64,000 nucleotides of DNA from Sipunculus nudus (taxonomy: Eukaryota > Annelida > Sipuncula > Golfingiida > Sipunculidae). This document shows, in pieces, positions 1-13,500 of this stretch. Every line of letters begins with the position of its first letter. Position 1 is the first letter of the stretch. The position numbers were made by a program, and so were the translations under genes. Where the stretch lies: assembly GCA_026874595.1 (NCBI GenBank), contig CM049307.1:47715678-47779677 (forward strand), written 5' to 3'. The notes under the pieces are model-generated. The model was given only the letters and a program-made list of their open reading frames with translations. It was not told the DNA's origin and ran no database searches.

Positions 1-1241
1 TTATTGATTTAAGGGTAATTCTGTTTATGAAAAGTTCTAATAATTATAACACCTCCTTTAAGGATTTATTAACTTGTTTATCAACAACCTGTTTGTAAAC
101 AGCAATGTTGACAAATGGGGAAAAATGTGAAACCTAGGGTGGTATGTTGCCTATATATGCGGAGGTAGAAATTAAAGGTCACTTGTTGCAAAATGCCATT
201 TGCAAAGCTCTGGCTTATCTGACATGCCTGCCACTGATGCCCTTGTTGAATTTGTTTTGATTATTTTGATGGACCCCCACACATTATAAACATGCATGTT
301 GATATCAACAACACAAGTAGCCTTTGTGTGGTGATATCAACATTTTTTGGCCTATTTTATAAAAGCACCAAATGGAATTGCCTTAAGTTTATAAAGGTGA
401 GAAAGGTGATACAGCCCCTTTAACTTGAAGTTTAACAGTTTAAGTGATAGCATTGATAATCATGTGAGAATACAGGTATCTCATATGAGATTATAGTACA
501 GCCTTACAGGCATATTATTTTGAATCACTCAAAGTTTAAAGTTTTAGGACTTTTACTTTATGTACCTGTAACTCACAATCATGGCCTAACCTCTTTACTT
601 TTGGAAAAAGTCATCTGTTATCTTTTAAGAAATTCATCTTGGGGGGAAATTTCAGATGTTGGTTGGCATATAGTTAATTTTTTCATTATTAAATATTTAA
701 GTTTGCTGCTTAAAGTAACCCTGCTTGCAATTAATCAGGCAAGTTATTTAATGTAAATGTACCATAATAAGCTAAAAGAAAACCTGTTTTGCTTGTTTTG
801 TCATTTATGGTAAAAAGACAAAGTTAAATGGCCAAGTATCATTTGGCTGGTTATGATTTAATATGCCCTTTACTCATGCTTTGAAAACTGCATCTAGCAT
901 GAGGCAGTGAGGTTTGGTATTCAGTGCCACCTTTCTGCAGATCAGAACTAATGTTTTACATTAACAACATTGACCAAAGGATCTGGGTTAAACTATGGAG
1001 TTTATGGACATATGATGGCCCAGTATGTTAATTCTAGTCACAAACAATTTCCCCTTGGCTAAAAATATATACTGTTTCTTTCTGCAGATAAAATATTGAC
1101 ACAGCTTTTGGGCAAATTTCAGAGAAATCTTCTTTTTCTGTAACTGCTATTTAATATTGATAGTAACATATAACAGGTAGGAATTTACAAACATTTATCA
1201 TTTGTAACTTTCCTATATAGATTTTCTCTCTTCTTCTGCAG
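1..1241. other. Upstream or 5' intronic DNA of the FERRY3-like gene
   Basis: No coding sequence is recognisable here. The stretch ends in a good polypyrimidine tract and acceptor (TCTTCTTCTGCAG, AG at 1240-1241). The DNA is therefore probably an intron after an untranslated first exon that lies outside the window or is not recognisable. A dispersed repeat covers roughly 60-430; the rest (430-1220) is featureless AT-rich DNA. Confidence 0.5.
60..430. repeat. Dispersed repeat, copies also near 15640-15910 and 50050-50350
   Basis: Bases about 154-232 reappear, inverted and with only scattered mismatches, at 50053-50130. The shared core includes TTGCAAAATGCCATTTGCAA followed by a CTTATCTGAC block. 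A more diverged direct copy lies at 15640-15910, sharing the CCCACA..TTATAAACATG..TTG segment and the ATGTTGACAAA segment. No transposase or terminal repeat is visible, so the element class is unknown. Confidence 0.6.
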
Positions 1242-1586
1242 AAATTAAACTAGAGTCAGTGTGAAGTTGGATACAGCATTTGAATGAATCTCATGGTTTC
1301 AGCCATCATGCAGAAAACGTCTCACAACTGGAAGGAATAAATTGTTATAATGATACATGCAATGACTAATGCTCAAGTTCATTTGACTTGGACCTGAAAA
1401 AAAAAACTGGTTTATAAAGAAGGAAAATGCCATCTCCTGTTACAAAGGACTTCAAATTTACTTTTGGGTCAGCAGGCCTCCGAAGTACCTTGACAGCACC
1501 TATCACTATCCCACTGAAACAGAGTGTGTCAGAATATGCAGCCAGACTCACACATAATCATAACATACCATGTTATGCAGAGGAAG
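1242..1586 (+). CDS. FERRY3: FERRY3 exon 1 (5' UTR 1242-1426, coding 1427-1586, residues 1-53)
   Basis: The acceptor is at 1240-1241. The first in-frame ATG at 1427 begins MPSPVTKDF and the donor is GAGGAAG|GTATTA. The exon ends in phase 1. The upstream ATGs in the leader (for example 1316 and 1360) do not lead into this frame. The segment ending HNIPCYAEE aligns with the human HSLPCFIEK region. Confidence 0.85.
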
Positions 1587-4500
1587 GTATTATTGATTTA
1601 AATTCATATATATCCATATGTAGAGAACCTAAATACTTGCCCCAGTTTGTAAAATATATTTTTAAAAATTGAACCAAAGATTTAAAAAACTTTATTTTTA
1701 AAGCTGATTTTTATAACTCAAGGTCAGGGTTGGCCAAAAGCCGGCTTTTACTCATATTGTCGGGGCCGGTGGCTTTAGCCGGCTATTACTGGCTTTTACT
1801 GGTCAATACTGGTTAATGTACTGGTCATCTGACAAATCATTCAAACAATATTTTTTATTACTCAGGCTTAAGCAGTTGAAGTTTTATAGTGGTCATCTGA
1901 CAAACCATTCATAATGTACACTTTTGAAATGGGCTTTAACATAGTGGCTGTAATATAAGTTAACCGACACAAAGCGTAACTCTCGACTGACTAGTGCAGT
2001 GAACCATGTGGTTACCAGATGGACAGGTGGTAGCGAGACAGTTATGTGACCAAACTTAATTACCTGTAGTCTTCATATGATCTTGAGCACTAAACTGGAT
2101 CCACTGTATGGCTCCCTGATAATAATTGTTTGTTTTACAATATTGACTTGCATCATTAAAGGATGTTTAGTTGTTAACCCTGAGGCTATGGGGATGGAGA
2201 TTAAATGAGCAAAATCAGAGTCCGTTTTGACTCAATTTCAGTCTTGCCTTGACTAACACTCCATGCTAGCTTATTATTGCTGCATATTTGATCTTAACTT
2301 TTGATTATCAAAGACTTTCCGGTACAAAGCTTTAATATTGGGCCTTGGTGTGTGACAGTGATAGGCCACCAAGTTGGTGGACTGCTATCAGGCACAGAGA
2401 GATTCTTATGAGACTGGCACAGTGAAGCACCATATTTGTGATATTTATCATTGAACTTTTGTCATTTGACAAGTCAAACATTTGTACCAACTGTAAATCT
2501 TTACAGTTAAAAGCATGCATATTAATGCTCTAAGTTAACCTTGGTTCCCCCTGCAGTATCATTACTGCTTTGTTAAACTGGTATATTTGTCTTATTGTGT
2601 CACAATCCTGACCTTGTGTCAATTTAAATCATATACTTGAGTATTTCCTGGCACAATGTACAATGAACAAGCTTTTATAACAAAAATAACATTTTAAAAA
2701 TAATACTGTTGTAGTTTATTAGGTTTAAGGCATTTTTTATTCAATAGAGGAGTATTAGCCAGTAATAGCCAGTATTGACCACTTTTGAAGTATTGACCGG
2801 TCCAGCTAAAGCTGGTTTTAGCCAGCGGGTAAAGCCAGGGGTGGCTCTTACTGGCCAGCCTTGCTCAAGGTATTTTTTTATGACTGAATTCATTTTTGTT
2901 ATGTTTTGTTTTAAGTGTACAATGAGAAAAGTAAATGATGCTGACTTTGCTTGTTCAATGATATAGCAACCAGTATGTCATGTGTACACTTTACTGATGA
3001 AAATATTATGTAGATGGTTAATTATATTACTAAGTATATCCCAGTGCAAGCATTTTAATATTTCAGTGGACTGGAAAAATATTCTTTGCAAGTTATTTTG
3101 TGTTATTTTATAGATTTCAAATTATTTGCCAGAATTCTTTTAGGGAAAACACTTTGGTAGAACAAAGATTGTAGTCATGTTCAGAGAACTTTTAAATTTA
3201 AGCACATTGATTCTTATTCATTATTATAGCTCTGAAGGAACAGCTGAAATGTTTTGTAAAAGAAGAAACAGAGACATTTTATGATAATGCTGCACAAGCC
3301 AGCATTGACAGAGTGAAGAACGGAGAGGTAGATATCAACAGTCTGGCTGAGAAGTGGGGACAGGCTTATGAACAGGTGAGGATTAACAGTATAAGGATTA
3401 TACGATAGTCAAATAAGGTATCATTATCATCAGATGTGCCTGTATTGATCAGTTGAGAATATTTGAATTTCTGATGGAAAAGTTACTCCTGAGTCTCTTC
3501 ACATTTAGAGTAGTTTTTCAGCACCATTCAAGGTATTTAGGGTGATATGTCATTAGCAAGAAATGAGTTGAACAGCATCTGACTTGCTAATTGTTTTTAA
3601 ATCAGTTTAATTAAGTGCATGGTTTGGAAACAGAGGTAAGCTTTTATTTACATTTCTATATAAAAGAGAAAATTCAGCTCAAAACTATTATGTTTCATTA
3701 ATTTATATTGTACTGTATACTGCAGATGAACATAGTATCAGCATATGTATTGTATCATAAGAATCATGTATCATTACAGCCCTACACAATATGATGTCAA
3801 ATATGACATAAGTATGTAATTTTAGACTCTATATTTTGTTAAAGTTTGGCTCAATTCAGAACAATGCTAATATTTTCTTACATCAAGCACACAGTGTTAT
3901 GTGAAATATAATCAGAAAAGAATAGATGGATATGAAAGTGGCATGGACTATGAATTGTTAAATTATAGCTATCTAAGGATTTCTCCCAGATCCAGGACTT
4001 TGTAAGGTTGTGGTTTGTCAATTACACAAGAGGATGATTCCTGAAAAAAAGTAAACATCTCCAGCAGGATCTTGGTGGGCAAATAACCTTAAAGAATAAG
4101 GAGAAACAATGCAAAAAATATAATTTCATCCAGTGAGAGGGGTTTGGTGTGTTAAGCTCCCTACCTGCTACCCGGTACCCCTCTGTACCATCAAATCAAT
4201 GACAGCAGGTTTGAAACTTGTAGTTGCATGCACAATCCATTACCACTCTCTCATCAGTGGGATAAAAATTTTTGGCCCTGTGCCAGCCCTATTGTAGAGA
4301 CCCTGAAAACCTTGCTATAGAAAGCAGTAGGGCTGAAAGGAGTACTCGAGTACTCGAGTCCGGGATATACTTACCGAGTACTCGAGTCCAAGATTTTGAC
4401 TCGAGTACTCTTGTATGTACATGCATATATGTATATTACTGCAAATTTTAGGATACTCTGTAGGATTATTTATCCATTGTCGTAGCCTGGCGTAGGGCTC

Positions 4501-7500
4501 TAAACATATGCTTGTCAAATTAATCAAGGTCTTGTTATGACATATATCTATTCCTTCGTTGCGATAAAGTTAAGCCGTCACTAAGTCAAATTTATGCATA
4601 TTTTGCATCGGTAAACAGATGTTCGTTTTATCTTCACAGCGTTGCCATGGTAACGAGTACTCGAGTCCGAGTCGGGTAATGCCTATCGGGTACTCGAGTC
4701 CAAAACTTTGTACCCGTTTCAGCCTTAGAAAGCAGCAATTAAAGCGAAGGAGATCTGGAAAGACTGTAGTGTAGTGTATAACTGCTGGATATTCGGACTT
4801 ATTTCAATCTCCACTTATAATCATTAGTGATTTATTATGCAAAAATGCAACCAGTTTAATTGATTATGAAAGAAAATAACCAGTCATTGATTGAGTCAAT
4901 AAACCAGCACACTACTAGTATGAATCTGTTTTTTTTTGTCACAGGAGGTATCAGAGTATGCCAAGCCTGAGGAGGTGAGTAATGAAGCAGTGTTCTCTGA
5001 CGTGTATCACTCCCTCATCCACTCCCCTGCCCTCGAGACCCTCCTGAACCTGGAGCACAGGTACGCAGCAGCTGTAGAAGCGCTGATCAAGCAGAGAGAT
5101 AAAGATATAGCACAGCAGGAACAAAGGTAATTGGAATCAAAAGAAGTAGACTAACTTCAGAAAAGTTGAACTATAGAATGTCAAATAGTTATAACCAAAT
5201 TTGATGAAATGAAACACTTGAGATAGAGAGGCTGTCTTGAGAAGGCATCAAAACTCGAATATAATTTACAACACTCATGTTTTCTCCTAAATTTAAAATG
5301 TTTATACATCTGATTTTTAGCTCAGCTGACTATAAGCCATCTGAGCTATAGTCGTGGTCCATTGTCCGTCGTCCGTCCTTCCGTCCGTCTGTCCATCCGT
5401 CCGTAGATGTGGCACGTTTTGAAACCGTAAGACCTAGGAATCCAAAATTCAGCATAATGTTAGATGTCCCCAAGATCTCCTACCAAGCCGAAAACTGGGT
5501 CTTTGCGACTTCGTTCCTTTGAGAAATTAAGGAAAAACCTCAATTTTTTATTAAAATCCTATTTTCACACTTCAGGACTGCCTAATATCAAAACCACTCA
5601 CCTGTTTTTCCTCATATTTACCATAAATATTCCTCTATATAGTTCCTATGTACATGCCAGAAATTAAGTCTGTAAAGTATAAATTCTTTAAGTTATGGGC
5701 CCAAACATAATGGATTTTGTAAAAAATCAGGAAAAATAATAACTCACTTAACATGAAAAATTTTGAAACTAGAGTCTATTTTCTCAAGTATATAACTATG
5801 TTTAATTAAGATTCAATTGTTTACCCAAAATTAGATCTGAATTTTGTAAATTTTTTTTAATTTTCACAGCATGTAAACATAAATATTTAGTTTCTCTAAA
5901 TCTGAAATTTGAAAATAAAAGCTTGAAAATTAAGCTAGTTATTGATTTTTTTTCTGTAGTCACTTGCTTTGATTACAGATGCAGGGTCCCACTCCAGGTC
6001 ACTGGAAGTCAGTTATGCCAGGGACCATATAGTTATGCAAATTTTAAATTTGCCCAGTTCAAGACCTACCCGTTCTGACAAGTCGCCATTCAAGTGACAC
6101 TTCCTAATCTGCGTTACTATTATATCATGAGTCAATTTGACGCATATGCCAATCTGCCGCTCTTTGATGTACATTTTCTTTCCGTTTAACTATATGGGTA
6201 TGCTTTCCATAATGAAAAACTCGCGGTTCCATATCCGTTTATGCATGTAAAGTTGCGTCACATTCAAGCTTGATCCACTACACATACGTCGTGAATTCTT
6301 TTGCCTGCCCGGTTGATCGCTGAATACCAGCTGACCTTTGAAGCCGTGTAGCGGAAGTTCAAGCCCCGGGTCACCCGTGCAATGACCTTTACATCCCAAT
6401 GTCAACTAAGCCTTCCGTGACTGATATCCACAATTATAAACTCTCATATTAAGAACCATTAGGTCACTGTCACCATCTCGTGGTTTTCAAGCGTTTTGGA
6501 TAACAATGTTATAACGTTTCACATGAGCTACAAATATACGATTTGCTCCGAGTGTTACCCGTGTCTCTTTCAGGACGATCGTATGCCCAACAATATGGCG
6601 GCACGCATGCATTACGGTCAATCGTGCGTTGACGTATTCGTGATTTTTTTAATGAAGACACATTAGTCAATACAATGAAATAACAAACACCATATAGGTA
6701 TATATTTTATTTACTTAAAATGCCACATACGCACCTAAATTCCACGGGAACCGGCACCGTTTGGTGTCATGACGGATCTGGTTCAACATGGCTGAGTTTG
6801 CCATACATCCAAGCCACTTGAATATAATCACTGATAATGATGGAAATTGGGTTTTCCAGATATTATCAAAGAAAAATAAATCATTAGTCCCAGTAAATAC
6901 AATATCTGTAAATTCAATTATGTTTATTTTACGTTAACTGACCGGTCGATAAAGCGTTCATTATCCCCCTGTTGACTGACATATATTTCGGTGATTTCAG
7001 TAATACCGTGCATGTGCCGCGCCTAGATGGTAAGTTGTAACACTTAATTGAAGGGTTACTAAATTCAGTTTTAGAGCCTATTTAAGAAATTAGGTGAATA
7101 AATTCAAACTCAATTATTCTTTCCATCTTTCAGTTGTCTTAAGTCAGTTCAAATCATGCCCAATGCGACGGATTGGGACTCGTCACGCGTACGCAAACTA
7201 ATCATAGTCTAATGAATCCACCCTACGTTTGACGATCTTTAACAATTTAAAGAGTTGCTCGATTGTGATAGTAATTTGCCTCAGACTCTTTTAGTTTATT
7301 AATACAGTCATTTAACTTGATATTTGCATTCTAATGTTACTTAACCTAGTATGAAACCGCAACAATGACATCGTTTCACAGCACAAAATGTTATCCGACG
7401 CAGCTGACTTTGGCACTGTACAAATCTTACCTGACAATTGAACCCCGACTTTATATGTTAAGATTCTGTTGTTATTCCTTAAATATAAGCATTGTATTAA

Positions 7501-10500
7501 AGCTGTCCAATTATTTTTTACGTTTGAATGGTTTATCTAGTTTATAAACCACAAAAGTACTACGGGGACGTTGGTTGTAGTCTTGCATCGCAAGGAATGA
7601 TACTCAAATTCCAAAAGTATCAGGTGGTTGGGACGCCTCCGAAGTCTGGGTGCGACCTATATTATGGACTTTTCCTGAAACTAAACTTGAACGGCTATTC
7701 CCCAGGGGGATCCTAAAAGTCAGGGTGCAACTTGTACTAAGGATGCGACTTCTGCAACGACTTTTACGGTACTGCATAACACTTGGTGGGTTGGGTTTGC
7801 GGGGGGGGGGGGGATTGGGGTGGTGATATGAGAATAACTGTACACCTGTCACAGCAGAGGATCAGGCTAAAAAAGCTGTTCTGCCAAATTGTCCAATATT
7901 TCACAGAAATGATTCCTGGAATAATCTTTCTCGAGTTTGTTCGAATGGTTTAAGTTCAATGCCAATGTTGTTCACATGAGACATATCTGAAATTGAGGTA
8001 TTGGTGGCGCCACCTGCATCGACCTTTTTTTGTATGGGGTCATCAGTGCCCGTATCATACTGATGGCTACAAATAACTTCTTCTCTGAAACCATATGGCC
8101 AAATAGTTTAATATTGCACAGAAATGATCCTAGGGTAGTGCTTTCTGAAATTTGTTCAAATGGTCTAAGTTCAGTGACTTTTGGCTGAGTTATGGGAAGC
8201 TGAATTTAGTCATATGCTGTAACAGCCCATTTTAGCTCAGTGGCTACAAAGATCTTCTCCTCAAAAACCACTGGGCCAAATTCTTAAATCTCACAAGTTA
8301 ATTATCCTTAGATGATGATAATTCAATTGTGAAATTTTTGTGAAAACAAAAAATATTTTTAATGTAACTTATTACAGACTACCGAACGCCATCACCGGAG
8401 CCATGGAGAGTGCCTCGATTAGTTATAATAACTATTTGTACAATCCATGTAAAATAAATAAGTTTATATTTATTATATATTCACAAGACAGCACACTTAG
8501 TGTAGCACTTACTTTTACGTCCGGTTGCAGAGCTCTGCTGCTCACACCCAGGGACGACCACTCGCTCCACTTCACCACACATGACACTCATCAACCAATC
8601 ATATCACAGGCGGGAATCCCACCATCCTTGAAACTTGTAGTAATCATATTCACAGGCGGGAATCACACCAGCATTGAATCCTGACGTAAACTCAGCACAA
8701 TCATAAAGTTTCATATCATTTGTAACATACAGTCATTCACACACTTTGCAGTATGTTTAGTGAGACAGTTCGCGATCTGATAATCTCCAGGGATCCAAAT
8801 GAGATTCCTAACATCCCTCTCGAAGATCTGTTTCAAACTGCCCATGTCTATTTGGAGCCTATGATCATCAACCAATCTTCTATTGTCCACATAAACGTCT
8901 ATGGGAAGTGAAAATAATGGATACAGTTCTCTTATAATTGTACGAATGTAAAGAGCTTCTTCAACTGCTTCCTGTAAAGCAAGAGTCTCCGCCGCTAATG
9001 TCGATTTCACGACCCTTTTGATCTTGTTGGCTCGCCAAGAGAGGGGACAAACATTTCCAAACTCATCAGCTGACAGAACAATGATTCCACTGGTGCTACT
9101 AATTCCATCAGACAAATTCCCAAAAGCAGCATCACTGAATACACTGATATGTATGTTACTAGTCAGCTTGGGGAAAAATATTACTGAATCATATTCTCTA
9201 AGACCCAGAAATATTTTCTTTGCACTGTTTAAGGTTTTAACATCCGTTTGCTTGAGTTTTGTGCTGAGGTCAATCAATTCATAATATTTATCTGGTCTTG
9301 CACATGAGCCACCCAATTCAAGCGTCCAATAACTGCTCTATATTCTGTTTGTTCCATATCACTGAGCTCTCGGTTTTGATTCCCAGATTTAACGATGAAG
9401 TCTGACATCTTTTTGTTTACATAACTATTCATGCTCACTATGATCCGTGACATCTTTTTGTTTACATAACTATTCATTCTCACTGTGATCCCTTGTACAT
9501 CCTGTGACACTTCAAATCCTACGTACCGAAAAGAACCCTTTTCTGTCTTACCAGCAATGAAGCGTTCTAAGAGTGGTTTTATCACATATTGATCAAATTC
9601 AGATTCCCCACAATGCAAAAAATCGTCAATGTGGCTGACCAGTACTCCACATTGACGAACCACTTGTGACTCTGTTAACGGGACATGATACATCATGGCT
9701 GAGTATTTTTGTTGCCGAAGCACAAGCCTGTGCAGTACTTGATACAGCTTGTGGCAGCACTGTGTGTGGTTTGGAGTGGTTTAGGTCATTCTCTGACAAT
9801 TACAGAGACAATCAAATCAAACAGGTTGCATCTAAGGGCAGTAATACTTTCAAATTTAGAGCTGCTGTAGTTGTTTTGACTCTACCAAATACCGAACAAT
9901 GTAGTATTGTGGTGAAGGCAGCACATGTCACGGGAGCACTATTATGAGAAATGACAGTATTAACACGTGATCTCAAACAGGAAGTACTAGCTACGAATAG
10001 CATATATCGGGGTGCATATGGGCGAGGTCGTGGGGCTGTAAGAAGTAGTTGCTACAGAGGCAGAGATTTTTGGCCTCACCTGAGAAATAATGACACGTCT
10101 TCTGCCCCACGCGGAAATTTGAGAGAGAGGAGTGGGGTCAGTAATTGGAGGAATGACTGGGGACCCATGAATACACGAGATGATAGAACTGCTGGAGAAC
10201 GCCCCATGAATCCATTGGGACTCGATGGTAAGCCAATACTTTGCAAGGGCTGTGGTAGTTATCGTCATTTTCTTAACTCCTGTCCTGATTCATGGGAAAG
10301 CATGAAAAGGGAAGTCACTCAGAATAACGTAAATTGTGTCAATGATGGTGACCATTGTGATTCATCACAGGACTACTGTAATGATCATCCTCATTATTAC
10401 AGTGATCAGAATAAATTCTATGAACCATATGGCTGTGATCAGGAACCACGCTATGCTACCATTTGTAGCACTTACTTTTACGTCCGGTTGCAGAGCTCTG

Positions 10501-13500
10501 CTGCTCAAACTCAGGGACGACCACTCGCTCCACTTCACCACACATGACACTCATCAACCAATCATATTTACAGGCGGGAATCCCACCATCCCTGGAAACT
10601 TGTAGTAATCATATTCACAGGCGGGAATCACACCAGCATTGAATCCTGACGTAAACTCAGCACAATCATAAAGTTTCATATCATTTGTAACATACAGTCA
10701 TTTACACTTAGTTCATGTATATTCCTGATGAATGATGATGGATGCATAATCTTCCTGTTCCCATTCAGGCACCACAGTGAAATGGACCAAGCCATGAAAA
10801 ATCTGGGCTCAGTGTACACAGATGAACAAGTCAACCAGCTGGCACAGAGGCACTTTGAGAGTGCACAGGTAAGAGGAGTTTAAAAATCAACACATTATGA
10901 ATAATGCGATACTGTACTTGCCAGTGGGATAAAGACTTTATTCCTGGTTGTTAAAAAAAAATATATTACAGGTGAATTAGTTCCACAGAGATTTACCATT
11001 GTGACATAAGAATAAAGTAAAGATTTCATTTGCACAGAATGCGGCATGCAGAATGCATGTTTAGAGATATTATATGTACTGGAACAACAACATGCATATT
11101 TTCCGTGTGTCATGCTGGGATACAATGTTGAACTGACAAAAATCTCTGCCTGTAGCGATACATTTTGGGCAAATATCGCTACATGTAGCAATTCATTTTA
11201 GGCAAATATCACTACATTTAGTGATTCATTTTGGGCAAATATCACTACATGTAGCAATTCATTTTGGGCAAATATCACTACATTTAGTGATTCATTTTGG
11301 GCAAATATCACTACATATAGTGATTCATTTTGGGCAAATATCACTACATGTAGCAATTCATTTTGGGCAAATATCACTACATGTAGTGATTCATTTTGGG
11401 CAAAAAATTCTTACATGTAGTGATTCATTTTGGGCAAATATCCCTGCATGCAGCGGTTCATTTTTGGCAAAAATCCCTTCATGTAAGCAATTCATTTTGG
11501 GCAAATATCACTACATGTAGTGATTCTTTTTAGGCAAATATCACTGCATGTAGTGATTCATTTTGGGCAAATATCACTACATGTAGTGATTCATTTTGGG
11601 CAAATATCACTACATGTAGCGATTCATTTTTGACAAATATCACTACATGTAGTGATTCATTTTGCCGGATATGCATCTCACATGCTGGAATTTGACATTG
11701 CTTATTAAGTCAATATGATCATTTTGTATCTGATTTCCACATGCCAAATCTGCATTCCGTGCATATAAAATTTTAGCTTAAGCTTAATTTGAATTGCTTT
11801 TTATGCCCCTGCAACTAAGAGGCCAAGGCATGGGGGCACACAAAGTGGCAAGGGCATAAGGTTTTACCCATTGCTGTCATTCCATCATCACATCATTCTG
11901 AAATACAAGCATTGTAAGCAGTGCAGGTATTGATCTGATTTTGAGTGTGCTGTTGTATAGTGACCAGTTACAGATTAAGTGAATATTCTGCTGGCTGCAG
12001 ACAGTGGCATTTATGCTTTGCACACCCACTACATGCACACTCACTCACATTCTGTCATCAATCAAGCGACCTTGCTCCTTCGCAAGCTGTAAAATAGCAA
12101 AACAAGACAGGAACTTGGGTTTAGGCCATCACATGGCCAAATATTAAATCTTTAATGGTTATTACAAACATTTAGTGCTAACTGCACTTAATTTTACCTC
12201 AATGCCCAAGGCCTGACTAAACCTATGCAAAGGTGGTGGATAAAATTACGCCATTACAAGGTATGATTCTAAAGTAATAACTACCTAAATCATAACTGTC
12301 CTTAAACTTTTACAAATATTTAAGTGTGAAATTTTGTTGAAGCTTCAGCTGTTGGGGCTTTACTTTAAAGAGTGTAGATGAGGATTGTAGGTCCAATTCT
12401 TCTGTAAATTTATAAAAATATATTCAATGTCCGTGTATGTGATGATCCGTTTACTCTGTTGAGGGTTTCATGCAAGTTCTTCTCCCCATTCTGGTAAGGT
12501 GCTCTTTTCTGTCATTCTGACATCTAATTTTACTTTAAACTGGATTAACTCCTTACTGTTTAGATTAGCCTGTGGATTGCCACACTCCTACTGTTCAGAT
12601 TAATTTAACAATTTTTACACATTTAAACATGACTTTATATAAAACACATTTACACAGTAACCATTGATGGGATTAATGTCTCGTTTACCCTTTTGAAATT
12701 GTCAGTCAATTCATTCATGAAAAGGGTGTTATGCCAAATATTACTTTTGAAAATTGGCTAATTTGCATAAAATAACAGATTGGCCTACATAGGAACCCAA
12801 ACAGATTAACATACCAGTATGTGTGAACTGAATGTCAATGGAGGCTTATAATCACAAGGCAATTTAATTGGATTATGTGATTAATATTTGTATTAATGCA
12901 GCTTCTGGAGAGCCGATGGGCAAGTGAACTAAGTAACCTCCAGGAAACACAGAAAAGAGAGTACCGAGCCTGGGTCATGAAAGTACATGAAGACTCCAAG
13001 ACAACGGAATCCACGCCATCTTACATGTAAGTAAGCAGCATTCATCTTATCACCCAGGTTAAAATGGCTGAGGTTGTACCACAGGCTGTATATTAAATGT
13101 TCACTTTGAGTATACGGAATTTCACTGCAGCTTAAAACTTTCAGATAATTATTCTATGTGCCATTTGCTACATTTGTTTGAAAAAATACTCCACATATAC
13201 TGATGTGTTGTTTGCCTCTACATTGTAGAAATAATTTTGTGATTAGGTGCCATCAGTGGCATGAAAGAAAACAAGCATAATGTCCTATTATCATAAATTA
13301 AGATTGAGACCAACAGTAATCAAATTGAGAGTCCTGTCTGAAGCCGGCCATATGACAATATGGGATATCGCTAATGCAGCTTCTCGGGTAGATGAAGAAG
13401 AAAAACGACTGGCTGGCGCAGGTGGAAGCTTGTTTGTGCAGGCAAGCATGATTCAGCCGGACACTCATTAACACGGACGAAACTGACAGTCCCAACTTTG

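Larger units (their letters stand above)
8496..10711 (-). mobile_element. Rearranged Ty1/copia LTR retrotransposon with target duplication
   Basis: The LTRs at 8501-8741 (241 bp) and 10464-10706 (243 bp) are nearly identical. Both end in TGT...ACA and are flanked by the exact 5-bp duplication CTTAG (8496-8500 and 10707-10711). Between them, RNase H and reverse transcriptase remnants lie on the - strand next to the left LTR, the normal 3' position. Protease and gag remnants lie on the + strand next to the right LTR. The element is only 2.2 kb and lacks integrase, most of reverse transcriptase and the gag N terminus. It is an internally deleted, partly inverted derivative that nevertheless has intact insertion boundaries. 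Confidence 0.88.

Noticed and set aside
6788-6937. 49-codon frame starting MAEFAIH
   Set aside because: A fair start context but no homology known to me and no donor; kept only as a note on the CpG-rich island.
11221-11520. 99-codon frame with an 11-residue repeat
   Set aside because: It is a consequence of a 33-bp tandem period without stop codons; no start context or exon structure is seen.
11143-11664. CRISPR-like array of palindromic repeats
   Set aside because: There are no variable spacers, the units are contiguous and the context is a eukaryotic intron; it is a minisatellite.
13280-13471. 63-codon open frame in intron 5
   Set aside because: It lies largely in an inverted dispersed repeat shared with 13850-13970.
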